From assembly GCA_964517605.1 (NCBI GenBank), contig CAZFCE010000019.1:49461-113460 (forward strand): a stretch of 64,000 nucleotides of DNA. The letters are read 5' to 3'. This document shows, piece after piece, positions 35,116 through 44,866 of this stretch. The notes beneath the pieces were generated by a model, which searched no databases, was not told the origin of the DNA, and was given only the letters and a program-made list of their open reading frames with translations. Source of the stretch: J095 sp964517605 (lineage in GTDB: Bacteria > Chloroflexota > Anaerolineae > 4572-78 > J111). Within the stretch, counting starts at the first letter, position 1. The number at the start of each line of letters is the position of its first letter. Position numbers and translations under genes: made by a program.

Positions 35116-37335
35116 ATGCCCAGCCTTCGCAAACTCTTAAACCCTAAATTATATATCGCCCGGCTTAAAAACATTTTACGTCCCCTTTATTACCGCTGGC
35201 GAAACAACACCTGGCCGTTTCGAGATCGCTATGTCATCGAAGATAACACCCTGGTGACGATTTATACCGCGCACCCGGAGCGATTTACCGGCAGCCAGCC
35301 GGTCAAATCGCTGTTCAACGCGCCAATAAAACGCCGCGTCACCGTCTCGTTGATCGCCACCGCCCGCAATGAACGCCAAACCGCCCGGCAGTTATTAGAC
35401 AGCCTGTGGCGTCAAACCCGCCTGCCGGACGAAATCGTGCTGTGCGATACCGGTTCTCAGGATGGCACTGCCGACTTGTTGCGGGAATTGGCCGCCGCCA
35501 GCCCCATTCCCGTGCGGGTGGTTACGGCCAATGGGGCCAACATTGCCCGCGGACGGAACACGGCCATCTCGCAAGCTCAGGGCCAGGTGATTGCCGTAAC
35601 CGATTTTGGCTGTGAGCCGGAGCTAACCTGGCTGGAAAACCTGGTGGCCCCCTTTGAGCTGGACCCGGACATGCAGGTAGCCATCGGCCTTTTTCGGGCG
35701 GTGGATGGCCGGGGCCAACCCGCCCGCTGGTGGGAAGCGGGGTCAACTCAGGTGGAGGTTGCCCCCGCCACCATGTTGCCGCCGGGAGCCTCGGTGGCCT
35801 TTACCCGGCAAGCCTGGCAAACGGTGGGGGGCTACCCGGAATGGCTCACCCTCACTGCCGAAGACCGCTACTTTGGCATGGAACTCAAACGCGCCACTCA
35901 TATTTGGGCCTTTGTGCCGGAAGCCATCATCAACTGGCGCGCGCCCGATTCTTTTTGCGCCTGTTGCCGCACCGCCTACCGCTACGGTGTGGGCCTGGGC
36001 GAGATTGGCTACGCCGCCCGCTGGCATCACCAGATGTTGTTTTTAACGGCGGGCTTGTTGACCTCATTGGGGGTACTGCTGGTCAGCGCCATAACCAGGT
36101 CACTGGCTTTTTCTCTCCTGGCGGCGCTGTTGGCGGGCGCGTGGATCCGCCAAATCTGGAAACGCTGGCGTCCGGTAGACAGCACCCCCCTGCGGCGATT
36201 GATTTTTGCTGTAACGGTCAACCTCGCCTGGACGTGGGGCCACTGGGTTGGAGTTCGCCGCCAGCCAAAGCTCGATGCCCGCCGCTGGCAAACTCTGCCG
36301 GGCATCTGGTTTGTGTTATCATATGTGCCCATCGACGATACCGGCGGCGGGGCGCGCGGCACTCAACTGGTGCTGGAACTGCTGCGCCGCCAATTTCTGG
36401 TGGTTTATATTCACCGTTTTCCCCTGCGCGGCACGGCGGGGGTGGAAATTTGTCATCCTAACTTTGTTGCCTATCGCTGGCCCGATTATTCGGTGGATTC
36501 GCTGATGGGGGAGTACGGCCAATTGCTGCGCGATCGGCCGGCGTATGTTCTGGTTGAAGTGCCGTGGGCCGAGCATGTCCCCCTGCTGAAAAGATTGGTT
36601 GCGTCCGGGGCGCGGGTAGTTTATGATTTGATCGATGAGTGGCACACCTCGTTGGGCGAGGGTTGGTACAGCCTTGAGGCCGAACAGGAGATCATTGCCT
36701 GCGCCGATACGCTGGTCGCTACCGCGCCTTCGCTGCAACAGTACCTGGAGCAGCTTTCCGGGCGGTCGGTAGCCTTGCTGCCCAACGCCGTCAACCTGAA
36801 TATGTTTGACCACCGGCCGAGCTATCCCCGCCCCCATGACTTGCCCCAGGCGGAGTGGATCATCATCTATGCCGGAGCCTTGTGGGGCGATTGGTTTGAC
36901 TGGGCGCTGCTGGAGCAAATCGCCCGGCAATATCCCGCCGCCGGAGTGGTGGCTCTGGGTGAATATGCCGGTCAATGCCCGACAGCCCCGCCCAACCTGC
37001 ACTTTTTGGGGTTAAAGCCACAGAAATCGCTGCCGGCCTACCTGGCTCATGCGGATGTAACCATCATCCCCTGGCTGGTCAACGCTACCACCCTGGCCAC
37101 CAGCCCGCTCAAACTCTATGAATATCTGGCGATGCGCAAGCCGGTAGTGGTGCCCAACCTGCCCTTGCTTCGGGGGCTGCCGCTGGTGCTATGCTCCACC
37201 GATCGAGCCGATTTTGTCCGCAACGCGGCCTTGGCGCGGGAACAGAAAGCGGACGACAGCCGGTTGGACGAGTTTATCCGGCAGAATTCCTGGCCGGCGC
37301 GGGTTAATCAATTGCTACAGTTGATGGCGGAATGA
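35116..37335 (+). CDS. Bifunctional glycosyltransferase: N-terminal GT2 with TM segments, C-terminal GT4-like
   Basis: A 739-residue fusion. Residues about 70-290 form a GT2 domain (VSLIATARNERQTARQLLDS, IVLCDTGSQDGT, GRNTAISQAQGQVIAVTDFG, LTAEDRYF). Hydrophobic helices lie at about 305-350 and 365-385. Residues about 395-735 form a GT-B domain without the usual N-terminal signature but with a donor half (IIIYAGALWGDWFDW, NLHFLGLKPQKSLPAYLAHA, TSPLKLYEYLAMRKPVVVPN). Two sugar-transfer steps on one polypeptide, or one transferase with an accessory domain, are both possible. No sign of a broken gene junction is seen. Confidence 0.88.
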   Translation: MPSLRKLLNPKLYIARLKNILRPLYYRWRNNTWPFRDRYVIEDNTLVTIYTAHPERFTGSQPVKSLFNAPIKRRVTVSLIATARNERQTARQLLDSLWRQTRLPDEIVLCDTGSQDGTADLLRELAAASPIPVRVVTANGANIARGRNTAISQAQGQVIAVTDFGCEPELTWLENLVAPFELDPDMQVAIGLFRAVDGRGQPARWWEAGSTQVEVAPATMLPPGASVAFTRQAWQTVGGYPEWLTLTAEDRYFGMELKRATHIWAFVPEAIINWRAPDSFCACCRTAYRYGVGLGEIGYAARWHHQMLFLTAGLLTSLGVLLVSAITRSLAFSLLAALLAGAWIRQIWKRWRPVDSTPLRRLIFAVTVNLAWTWGHWVGVRRQPKLDARRWQTLPGIWFVLSYVPIDDTGGGARGTQLVLELLRRQFLVVYIHRFPLRGTAGVEICHPNFVAYRWPDYSVDSLMGEYGQLLRDRPAYVLVEVPWAEHVPLLKRLVASGARVVYDLIDEWHTSLGEGWYSLEAEQEIIACADTLVATAPSLQQYLEQLSGRSVALLPNAVNLNMFDHRPSYPRPHDLPQAEWIIIYAGALWGDWFDWALLEQIARQYPAAGVVALGEYAGQCPTAPPNLHFLGLKPQKSLPAYLAHADVTIIPWLVNATTLATSPLKLYEYLAMRKPVVVPNLPLLRGLPLVLCSTDRADFVRNAALAREQKADDSRLDEFIRQNSWPARVNQLLQLMAE

Positions 37336-37369
37336 GGATGACGCCTCAGGCCAATATCAGGAGATCGAT

Positions 37370-38371
37370 TTGATTAATATCATTTCTACCTGTGCAACCC
37401 ATCCAAAAGTCAATGGCCCCACCAAATGTTATCTCAATTTGGTCAAAGGGCTGGCCCAACTGGGCTATCCGTTTGTGACCAACCGCAGTTTTGACGCCAC
37501 CCAGCGGTTGTGGGTGCATGACAACCCGGATGTCATCAGGTTTTTCGGTCAGAGCCGGGCGTTCAAAATTGTTGGCCCTTCTGTGTATTTTCTACCGGAG
37601 CAGATACCGCCGTCGGTCTATCCCCGGTTGCGGGATACCATTTTTCTAATGCCGTCGGCCTGGGCCAAACAGAGATGGGAATGGGTGTTGCATTCCGTGT
37701 GCCCGGTGCAGGTCTGGCCCGTGGGAATCGACACAGACACCTTTCGCCCCGCTATCACCCGGCCTGTGTCCACACGAGCCATTATCTACCACAAGCAAAG
37801 GAAAGAGCCGGAATTGATCAACATCACCGCGTGTTTGGAACAACGACATATTCCCTACACGCTGATACGTTACTCACAATACAATGAAACCGATTATCTC
37901 GAAGCGTTGCAAGCGACGGCGTTTGTAATTTGGCACGGCTGTTCCGAAACTCAAGGACTTGCGCTTCAAGAAGCTCTGGCTTGTAACGTCCCCATGCTGG
38001 TCTGTGATATCGAACCCCGGCCTGATCTGCCGGTCACCGCAGCCCCTTATTTTAACGATACCTGCGGCATCAAAATCAACAATCTGGCGCATCTGGGTTT
38101 GGCTTTGGATAATTTATTGGATAACCTGGGCCAGTTTACCCCCCGTGACTATATTTTGCGCCATTTGTCCCTGGCAGGTCAGGCCAGAGCTTTTGTGAAT
38201 TTGTGGCAGCATTGGAACCTGACCTTTGAGGAGGGAATGGCTGAAACACCCCGGTCAAACCACCCCTGGCAAGCTCCATGGTACTATCGCCTGGGGAAAC
38301 AGTGGGAACAACGTTTGCCTCGCGGTCTGGCAGCCCGGCTCAAAAGGGCCGTATTGAGACTGGGTTTATGA
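37370..38371 (+). CDS. Glycosyltransferase-like protein (GT4-type donor domain)
   Basis: A 333-residue protein starting at TTG, supported by AGGAG 7 bases upstream. It opens STCATHPKVNGPTKCYLNLV (about 6-25) like a glycosyltransferase acceptor loop. It continues with PVGIDTDTF (about 120-130) and an EX7E-type stretch SETQGLALQEALACNVPMLV (about 189-208), all GT4-like. The donor-binding Lys/Arg region (IIYHKQRKEPELINI) is divergent. It is probably a transferase within the cluster. The substrate is unknown and the family assignment is moderate. Confidence 0.85.
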   Translation: MINIISTCATHPKVNGPTKCYLNLVKGLAQLGYPFVTNRSFDATQRLWVHDNPDVIRFFGQSRAFKIVGPSVYFLPEQIPPSVYPRLRDTIFLMPSAWAKQRWEWVLHSVCPVQVWPVGIDTDTFRPAITRPVSTRAIIYHKQRKEPELINITACLEQRHIPYTLIRYSQYNETDYLEALQATAFVIWHGCSETQGLALQEALACNVPMLVCDIEPRPDLPVTAAPYFNDTCGIKINNLAHLGLALDNLLDNLGQFTPRDYILRHLSLAGQARAFVNLWQHWNLTFEEGMAETPRSNHPWQAPWYYRLGKQWEQRLPRGLAARLKRAVLRLGL

Positions 38372-38384
38372 GTTAGGAGAAAAA

Positions 38385-40049
38385 ATGTTTAGAGTGTTAT
38401 TGATTGGCTTTCACAATTCAGGCACCTATGGGCATCGGTGTCTGTCTGCCGCTCTCAAAGCTGATGGGGTTGAGGTTTCAAACGTATTCTTTCAGCGCAA
38501 CGTAATTTATCGGGTTGCACAACCCTTTACTCGGGCAGAGATGCAAGCCCTGGTTGATCTGGTCCAGCAGATCTCCCCTGAACTTATTGGCCTCAATGTC
38601 GCTGCTTCATTTGCTCACTCCATTGTCCAAACGGTGGTTGCCCAATTGAAAGAACATATCACGGCTCCGGTGATTCTGGGTGGGGTGCATCCTACTCTCT
38701 TGCCAGAATATTGCCTCGAAACCACGCTGGCCGATTATGTGTGTGTGGGCGAAGGCGAAGAAATGGTGACCGAACTGTGCCGGCGACTGCAATCTGGCGG
38801 AGACTTGACCGACATCCCCGGCCTTATGACCAGAACTACGCGCACTTTTTCTCCCCGGCGGCCGCCTCAAGACCTGGACCGTTTGCCATTTCAGGATGTA
38901 GGACACGCGAACAAGTACAGCATTTTACCCGATGGCCGGGCGGAGGAAGGCGATCCCCTCTTGCGCAGTTTGGCCTACGAGACCAAATGTTCGCGGGGCT
39001 GCCCTTTTCACTGTAGTTTTTGCAGCGTGGCTACACTCACAGAACTGTACCGGCCAGCGCGGTATTATCGGCGGCGATCCGCAGAGAATGTTGTTCAAGA
39101 GTTGCGCCGCTATCTGGAACTCAATCCAAACTGTAACTATATCCGCTTTTGGGATGATACCTTTCCAAGCAGCCGGAAGTGGGTTGAGGATTTTACCGAA
39201 CGGTATCGCCGCGAGATTGGCCTGCCTTTTGGCATTTGGTTAAATCCCAATACTACCTTTGAGCGTAATATTGCGTTGCTCAAAACAGCCGGACTCAAAC
39301 AAGTGGTGATTGGTATCGAAAGCGCCTCAGACCAAACCAGAAAAAATGTCTATCTGCGTAGCGAGACCCGACAGGATATTCTTAATGCTGACCAGGTGCT
39401 CACCCAACATGGGGTGCGCAAGGTGTATGATTTAATTCTGGACCACCCATGGGAAAGCCCAAAAGAATTACCAGATACGTTTGACCTGGCGATGCAATTA
39501 AAAAAACCTTATGAATTCAATATGCACAGTCTGGTGCTGTTGCCATACACAACCCTGGCTGACCGGGCTATTCAGGAAGGGTACATAGTTGATCAACCTC
39601 AGGTTATTACCGCGCTGACAGCAGATGGAGAAGCGTCTAAACGTATCCAGTGGGCCAGTGGCGCGTTACCTCAAGCCAACGACGAAAGAAACTATTGGCT
39701 CTTTTTGATTCTCTGCGCGGCACACCCCGATATCCCCCGCTGGTTCACCCGTTTTTTAGCCAATTTTGGCCTGTTCAAAAAATACCCCTCATTACTAACC
39801 GATCAAGCATTAACCGGTATCTCCCAGGTACACGAAACCGGAGAGGAGAGCCTGAGTCCATTGCGGACAGCCTATACCCGGTCGCCGCTCAAACGGACGC
39901 TGGATCGAGCACCGGGATTGAAACGCCAAATCAAAGCACTAGACAGAAAGTTAAGTGATTTGAAACGCCCGGCAATTTTTCTGGCTGGAATAAGCCTGAG
40001 GATTATCACCACATTCCCACACCTGGTTTGCCGACGGGGAATCACATGA
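38385..40049 (+). CDS. B12-binding-domain radical SAM protein
   Basis: A 554-residue protein. Residues about 1-140 resemble the cobalamin-binding Rossmann domain (VLLIGFHNSGTYGHRCLSAA, LIGLNV, VILGGVHPTLLPE, DYVCVGEGEE). The radical SAM core carries the [4Fe-4S] ligands Cys206, Cys210 and Cys213 (CPFHCSFC), followed by YIRFWDDTF and KQVVIGIESASDQT. The DxHxxG motif for cobalamin base-off binding is not clear, so B12 binding is uncertain. Relatives methylate unactivated carbons or rearrange carbon skeletons; inside this cluster a sugar or lipid modification is plausible. Its stop overlaps the start of the methyltransferase gene (ATGA), so the two products are coupled. Confidence 0.9.
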   Translation: MFRVLLIGFHNSGTYGHRCLSAALKADGVEVSNVFFQRNVIYRVAQPFTRAEMQALVDLVQQISPELIGLNVAASFAHSIVQTVVAQLKEHITAPVILGGVHPTLLPEYCLETTLADYVCVGEGEEMVTELCRRLQSGGDLTDIPGLMTRTTRTFSPRRPPQDLDRLPFQDVGHANKYSILPDGRAEEGDPLLRSLAYETKCSRGCPFHCSFCSVATLTELYRPARYYRRRSAENVVQELRRYLELNPNCNYIRFWDDTFPSSRKWVEDFTERYRREIGLPFGIWLNPNTTFERNIALLKTAGLKQVVIGIESASDQTRKNVYLRSETRQDILNADQVLTQHGVRKVYDLILDHPWESPKELPDTFDLAMQLKKPYEFNMHSLVLLPYTTLADRAIQEGYIVDQPQVITALTADGEASKRIQWASGALPQANDERNYWLFLILCAAHPDIPRWFTRFLANFGLFKKYPSLLTDQALTGISQVHETGEESLSPLRTAYTRSPLKRTLDRAPGLKRQIKALDRKLSDLKRPAIFLAGISLRIITTFPHLVCRRGIT

Positions 40050-40909
40050 AAAGTTTATTCAAATGGAAAGCCGGGGGGTATCCTCGCCCCACCCCAGCTA
40101 TCTGGAATCTGGCCTTGCCCGCAACCCTTGACCCGACGCAGGTTGCCAGTATCCAGACGGATATTGCCGAAACTGCACAAGCCAGCTCTTATGGCTGGGG
40201 GCATACTATTGATTTTGGATCATTCCGACAGGAGGGCATTCTTGGCGACAATTATCTGACAGTGGCGGGGACGATGGAAACAAAGAATTGGTTGCCGCGA
40301 CGATTAGACGGCCTGAAAGTGGCCGATGTAGGTTGTTTTTCCGGCGCGTTGACCGCGCTGCTGGCGGCTCGCGGCGCAGGGGTGGTTTACGCTATCGACG
40401 AAATTTCTGAGCATTTGCAACAATGTCAAATCGTGGTTCACGCCTTTGAACTGGACAATGTGCAATTTATTAACCGCTCACTGTATACCCTGGAACAGGA
40501 AATTCCAGCGGCCTCGCTGGATTTCATTTTATTGAGCGGGGTTCTCTATCATCTGAGTGATATGCTGGTAGGGTTGTATATACTGAGGCAGTTACTCAAG
40601 CCAGGTGGGGTGTTGTTGATCGAGTCGAATGCCGTTGACGATGATACCCATTCATATGCAAATTTTGGACAGTTTTATGCCGGCATGTGGTGGCAGCCAA
40701 CCAGCCGGTGCATTCGAGACATGTGCGCCATGACCGGATTTTCAGATACTCAAACCCACTTTTATACTGACGGGCGCTGCGTAGCCAAAGCGGTGAGAAA
40801 CAACGAGGAGTTACCCTTCGTGCGCGGCATGAATTATCCATTTGACCGCATCCATGACCGGCATCCCCGCCCAATGGATCCAGCTATCATGGTCCCGGCG
40901 CAGAAATAA
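40046..40909 (+). CDS. SAM-dependent methyltransferase, CmoB/DUF1698-like
   Basis: A protein of 287 residues. The SAM-binding motif is VADVGCFSGALTALLA (about 92-107), followed by LLSGVLYHLSDMLVGLYIL (about 160-178), LLKPGGVLLIES and WWQPTSRCIRDMCAMTGF. This order resembles the CmoB/DUF1698 group, whose best-known member modifies tRNA wobble uridine. In a glycan cluster, O- or C-methylation of a sugar is more likely. I chose ATG 40046 because it overlaps the radical SAM stop as ATGA. Confidence 0.88.
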   Translation: MKSLFKWKAGGYPRPTPAIWNLALPATLDPTQVASIQTDIAETAQASSYGWGHTIDFGSFRQEGILGDNYLTVAGTMETKNWLPRRLDGLKVADVGCFSGALTALLAARGAGVVYAIDEISEHLQQCQIVVHAFELDNVQFINRSLYTLEQEIPAASLDFILLSGVLYHLSDMLVGLYILRQLLKPGGVLLIESNAVDDDTHSYANFGQFYAGMWWQPTSRCIRDMCAMTGFSDTQTHFYTDGRCVAKAVRNNEELPFVRGMNYPFDRIHDRHPRPMDPAIMVPAQK

Positions 40910-40915
40910 TCCAGA

Positions 40916-42502
40916 ATGGCCGACCAAACCACCACTTTCTCGCCGCCGGTGAGCCGGTCACGCCCCAAACCTCTCCTCAGCAACGCCATGTGGAGTGCCT
41001 TGACCATCGTCTGGTCAATGGGCGTCACCATTTTTCTCACCCCTGTGCTAATCAGTCACATCGGCGATCAGCACTATGGCCTGTTTATCCTACTCTCATC
41101 CATCGGGGGGCTGTTAGGCATTCTCAACCTGGGGTTGGGCGAAGCTACCCTGCGTTACGTAGCCTATCACTATGGCCAAAATGATTTGGCCGGGATCAAT
41201 CGCGTAATGGGCGCTACGCTGTCCGTCTACTTGGTCACCGGCGGCCTGGGTTGGGTCGTTTTGTTTTTTGGCGCACCATGGTTCATCGGCCTGCTGGCTG
41301 TCCCGGCCTCTGAGTATGAACTGGGCATAGCCCTGCTCCGCCTGACCGCTATCGCCTTTGGCTTGAGTTTGCCTGGCGGTGTTATTGGCGCAATTCCACT
41401 GGCCATTCAACGTAATGATCTTAGCAGCAAGCTCTTTATTGCCATGAATATGGTGCAGGTGGCCGGCAGTGTAACCATCGCTTTATCCGGCCTGGGCATT
41501 TATGCCTTGATGCTGTGGAATGTGATTACGGCGGCCTTCTCGCAAGTAGTCAATATTTTGCTAGCTAAATGGCTTATCCCTCACCTCCGGCTGTGGCCGT
41601 GGCCCACCCGCCAGGGTCTGAGAGAAGTCTTTAGTTATGGGGTCTTTTCATTAATTACCCAAGTTCTCAGCATCATCTGGGGACAGGTGGATCGGCTGAT
41701 GTTGGCCGCATGGGTGAGCGCCGCATCGGTAGCCTACCTGACTGTGCCTCAATCATTATCGTTCCGGTTCACCTTTGCCCTGAGCAATATCAGTGAAGTA
41801 CTTTTGCCTCGCTTTAGCGCCACTCAGGACCGGCAGGAATTGCGGCGTTTGTTTCTGCTAACCACCTGGATTACCCAGTGCACCACAGTAATCCTGTTTG
41901 TGCCTCTGACCGTTTTGATGCCGGATTTGCTGCGGCTGTGGATCAACCCGGATTTTTCGGCCCAGAGCACCTGGGTTGGCCAGATAATTGCGTTTAGCTG
42001 CCTCATACGCGGCGGTTATATACCCAGTCAAGCCTTACTAAAAAGTTCCGGTAAACCGCAATTTGTGTCCCTGGTTTATCTGGGCAGTGGTTTAACCAGC
42101 CTTGTTTTGGACTTGGTTCTGATTCCAACGCTGGGCCTGGCCGGGGCCGGCTACTGTTACATAGCAACAACGGGGTGGGGCGTCGGCATGCTGTTGGCCG
42201 CCTGGAAATTGGTTCTTGGCGAAAAAAACTGGTTCCCACTGTTGCGGGCAACGGCGGTGCCGTTTGGCCTGGGACTGTTGATTTTACCTGTAGCAGTAAC
42301 AGTCCGGTCACAAGTGACTGCGCCGGGTTGGTTGGGCCTGGTGACTCTGGGGGTGATGTTTGCCGGCAGCGCGTTGTTATTATTGGTTAGCGCCGAATGG
42401 TTGTGGGGCGGTCAATCCTCACATGTATTGAGTTTGCTCCAAATCGGGCGACGTTATTTTGCCGGAATCTCCATTTTTAAAGGATACTATCAAAGCCAAT
42501 GA
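40916..42502 (+). CDS. Wzx/RfbX-type polysaccharide flippase (MOP superfamily)
   Basis: A 528-residue membrane protein with about 12-14 helices. A polar N-terminus of 25 residues precedes SNAMWSALTIVWSMGVTIFL. GLFILLSSIGGLLGILNLGL and GEATLRYVAYHYG are typical of O-antigen/exopolysaccharide transporters. It should move lipid-linked repeat units across the cytoplasmic membrane. No polymerase (Wzy) is evident beside it, although the acyltransferase-like membrane protein upstream deserves a check. Its stop overlaps the next start (ATGA at 42499-42502). Confidence 0.92.
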   Translation: MADQTTTFSPPVSRSRPKPLLSNAMWSALTIVWSMGVTIFLTPVLISHIGDQHYGLFILLSSIGGLLGILNLGLGEATLRYVAYHYGQNDLAGINRVMGATLSVYLVTGGLGWVVLFFGAPWFIGLLAVPASEYELGIALLRLTAIAFGLSLPGGVIGAIPLAIQRNDLSSKLFIAMNMVQVAGSVTIALSGLGIYALMLWNVITAAFSQVVNILLAKWLIPHLRLWPWPTRQGLREVFSYGVFSLITQVLSIIWGQVDRLMLAAWVSAASVAYLTVPQSLSFRFTFALSNISEVLLPRFSATQDRQELRRLFLLTTWITQCTTVILFVPLTVLMPDLLRLWINPDFSAQSTWVGQIIAFSCLIRGGYIPSQALLKSSGKPQFVSLVYLGSGLTSLVLDLVLIPTLGLAGAGYCYIATTGWGVGMLLAAWKLVLGEKNWFPLLRATAVPFGLGLLILPVAVTVRSQVTAPGWLGLVTLGVMFAGSALLLLVSAEWLWGGQSSHVLSLLQIGRRYFAGISIFKGYYQSQ

Positions 42503-43620
42503 AAACTCAGGTGCTGGTTCAAGGCTATTACGGAGCGGGCAACCTGGGCGATGACGCGCTTATGGTGGCTTGTTTTGAACTATTATCCCAACTTTATCCC
42601 CCCAAGGCTATCACCTTCCGCTCCACCAAACTCGTCCCATATCTTCATCGCCTCGTTCCCAATGCTCACATGGTCGAGACTGAAACGCAGTTTGACTCGG
42701 TTGGCCTGCAAGTATACGGTGGTGGAACCCAACACTTTACGTTTCCGCTTACCGTCCAGCGCAACAGCCCGGCGTTTAAGCCGTTTCCAATAGCGCCGCC
42801 ACCCGCCGGTTGGCACTTTTTTCAACGCAAGCAAAAACAATCTACCCCGCTTATCGCCCGACGGGCGGCGATTGGGATTGGGCTTGGCCCGTTTGACCGC
42901 GAAGAAGATCAAGCCGGTCCCCGGCAGCTTTTTCAACAATTTGGCTATATCGCGGTGCGAGATGCGGCTTCTTTAGAAATATGCCGCCAATGGGGACTCA
43001 CTCACGCCGTGCTGCGCAGCGATCTGTGTTTTTTAACCGAGTTATGGGGCGAACTCCCGCAAGCCCATCAGCCTCACCCGCAATCACCGTTTCACCTGGG
43101 CGTGATTGTGCGGGATTGGCCTCATTCGGTGGAGGGGGCGACCTACCGGGAACCGCTACAACAGGTGGTGGCTGATTTACGCCGCAATGACATCCAGGTC
43201 ACGTATGTTCTGTTTCAAAAAGGCGAAGCCTGGGAAACCGAATTGACTGAGCGGGGAGAAATGGTTGAGGTCTGGGATCCCAACCTCGACACCATTCCCC
43301 GGTTTTTGAGCCGACTCGCTCAATTTGACTGCCTGTTGACCGCTCGTTACCACGGGGCGGTTTTTGGCGCTCTGTTGGGCAAACCAATCATTTGCATTGA
43401 AATTGAACCTAAACTTAGCCTGGCCGCCGAACTGCTGGCCGGCCATCATTTATGGCGGCAGCCTTTTCTGCCGGAGGCATGTCTGGCTCAAATATATGAT
43501 ATACTTCACAACTATAAACAGGCCCAAACCTTGCTTTTGCAGGCAGCGTCAAATCAACGCCGATTAGCAAATAAAATGAAGCAAGAGTTCTGCAACTTTG
43601 TATCGGAAAGCCCAAAATAA
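42499..43620 (+). CDS. Polysaccharide pyruvyltransferase family protein
   Basis: A 373-residue protein of the CsaB/WcaK family. The hallmark GYYGAGNLGDDALMV lies at residues 9-23, LQVYGGGTQHF at about 74-84, and the C-terminal LLTARYHGAVFGALLGKPII at about 278-297. The family transfers pyruvate from phosphoenolpyruvate to sugar hydroxyls as a ketal, which adds negative charge and in some bacteria anchors SLH-domain proteins. Start and stop overlaps couple it to the flippase gene. Confidence 0.93.
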   Translation: MKTQVLVQGYYGAGNLGDDALMVACFELLSQLYPPKAITFRSTKLVPYLHRLVPNAHMVETETQFDSVGLQVYGGGTQHFTFPLTVQRNSPAFKPFPIAPPPAGWHFFQRKQKQSTPLIARRAAIGIGLGPFDREEDQAGPRQLFQQFGYIAVRDAASLEICRQWGLTHAVLRSDLCFLTELWGELPQAHQPHPQSPFHLGVIVRDWPHSVEGATYREPLQQVVADLRRNDIQVTYVLFQKGEAWETELTERGEMVEVWDPNLDTIPRFLSRLAQFDCLLTARYHGAVFGALLGKPIICIEIEPKLSLAAELLAGHHLWRQPFLPEACLAQIYDILHNYKQAQTLLLQAASNQRRLANKMKQEFCNFVSESPK

Positions 43621-43690
43621 ATTCCTGGCTTCAAATACTAAACCCCAGCTAACCAGTTCTGCACTGGTGGTCATGGCCAACAAGTAAAAA

Positions 43691-44866
43691 ATGCTAACCA
43701 TTCTTTCCATTTTTGGCACCCGGCCCGAAGCCATCAAAATGGCGCCGGTGGTGCAAGAGTTAAATAAACACCCGCAGCAAATCCGTTCTGTGGTGTGCGT
43801 AACCGCTCAACACCGCCACATGCTGGATCAGGTGCTTGATCTGTTTACCATCCGGCCCGATTACGACCTGAACCTGATGCGTCCAAATCAGAACCTGGCT
43901 CAGCTAACGGCCAATCTTATTCAGGGGCTTAGCCCTGTAATCCAAAATTTGCAACCGGATTGGGTTTTAGTCCAGGGAGATACCACCACAGTGCTGGCGG
44001 CTGCCTTGGTTGCTTTTTATCATCGAGTTAAAATTGGGCATATTGAGGCTGGCTTGCGGACTCAATCTAAACAACAGCCGTTTCCAGAGGAAATTAACCG
44101 TCGCGTTACGGATGTTATGGCCGATTTGTACTTTGCCCCAACCAACGGGGCACGGCAAAATCTCTTAAAAGAGGGGGTTTCAGATGAATTCATTCGGGTA
44201 ACTGGCAACACCGTGATTGACGCCCTGTTACAAGTAAGCGCCAGGCCGTATGATTGGGCTGGTGGCCCTCTAGCCCGCTTGCCGCGAGATAAACGATTGG
44301 TATTGATTACGGCCCATCGCCGCGAAAGTTTTGGCACTCCACTGAGAAACTTGTGTTTGGCTATTCGCAATCTGGCCAAGCGCCACCAGTCTGAATGTCA
44401 CTTTGTTTACCCGGTTCACCTTAACCCCAACGTGCAAAAGCCGGTTTATGAAATTCTGGGTTGTTGCGATAATATTTCGTTGCTGAAACCGCTGGATTAT
44501 TTGCCCTTGGTACAACTGTTAAAACATACCAGCCTGGTTTTAACCGATTCCGGGGGTATTCAGGAGGAAGCGCCCAGTTTGGGGATCCCGGTATTAATCC
44601 TGCGCGAAACAACCGAGCGGCTGGAAGCTGTTGAAGCTGGCACAGCCCGGTTGGTTGGAATGAATAGAAACCACATTGTTGAGGAGGTTGAATACTTATT
44701 GGCCAATCCAGAAGCATATGCCCAAATGGCCCGCACTGTTAATCCGTATGGCGATGGTCGGGCGGCGCAACGGATTGTGGCGGCTCTGCTGGCAAAAAAT
44801 AATGATGATCAATTTTTAGCCCCGGTTAAAGGCGTACCCACCCATGAACCAAGTTCGATCCCCTAA
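43691..44866 (+). CDS. wecB: UDP-N-acetylglucosamine 2-epimerase (non-hydrolysing)
   Basis: A 391-residue enzyme that interconverts UDP-GlcNAc and UDP-ManNAc, supplying ManNAc units for surface polymers. Signatures are FGTRPEAIKMAPVV (8-21), VQGDTTTVLAAALVAF (about 93-108), IGHIEAGLRT, ITAHRRESFG (about 203-212) and LTDSGGIQEEAPSLGIPVLI (about 286-305) with catalytic acidic residues. Length is normal. It overlaps the next gene by 23 bases. Confidence 0.96.
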   Translation: MLTILSIFGTRPEAIKMAPVVQELNKHPQQIRSVVCVTAQHRHMLDQVLDLFTIRPDYDLNLMRPNQNLAQLTANLIQGLSPVIQNLQPDWVLVQGDTTTVLAAALVAFYHRVKIGHIEAGLRTQSKQQPFPEEINRRVTDVMADLYFAPTNGARQNLLKEGVSDEFIRVTGNTVIDALLQVSARPYDWAGGPLARLPRDKRLVLITAHRRESFGTPLRNLCLAIRNLAKRHQSECHFVYPVHLNPNVQKPVYEILGCCDNISLLKPLDYLPLVQLLKHTSLVLTDSGGIQEEAPSLGIPVLILRETTERLEAVEAGTARLVGMNRNHIVEEVEYLLANPEAYAQMARTVNPYGDGRAAQRIVAALLAKNNDDQFLAPVKGVPTHEPSSIP

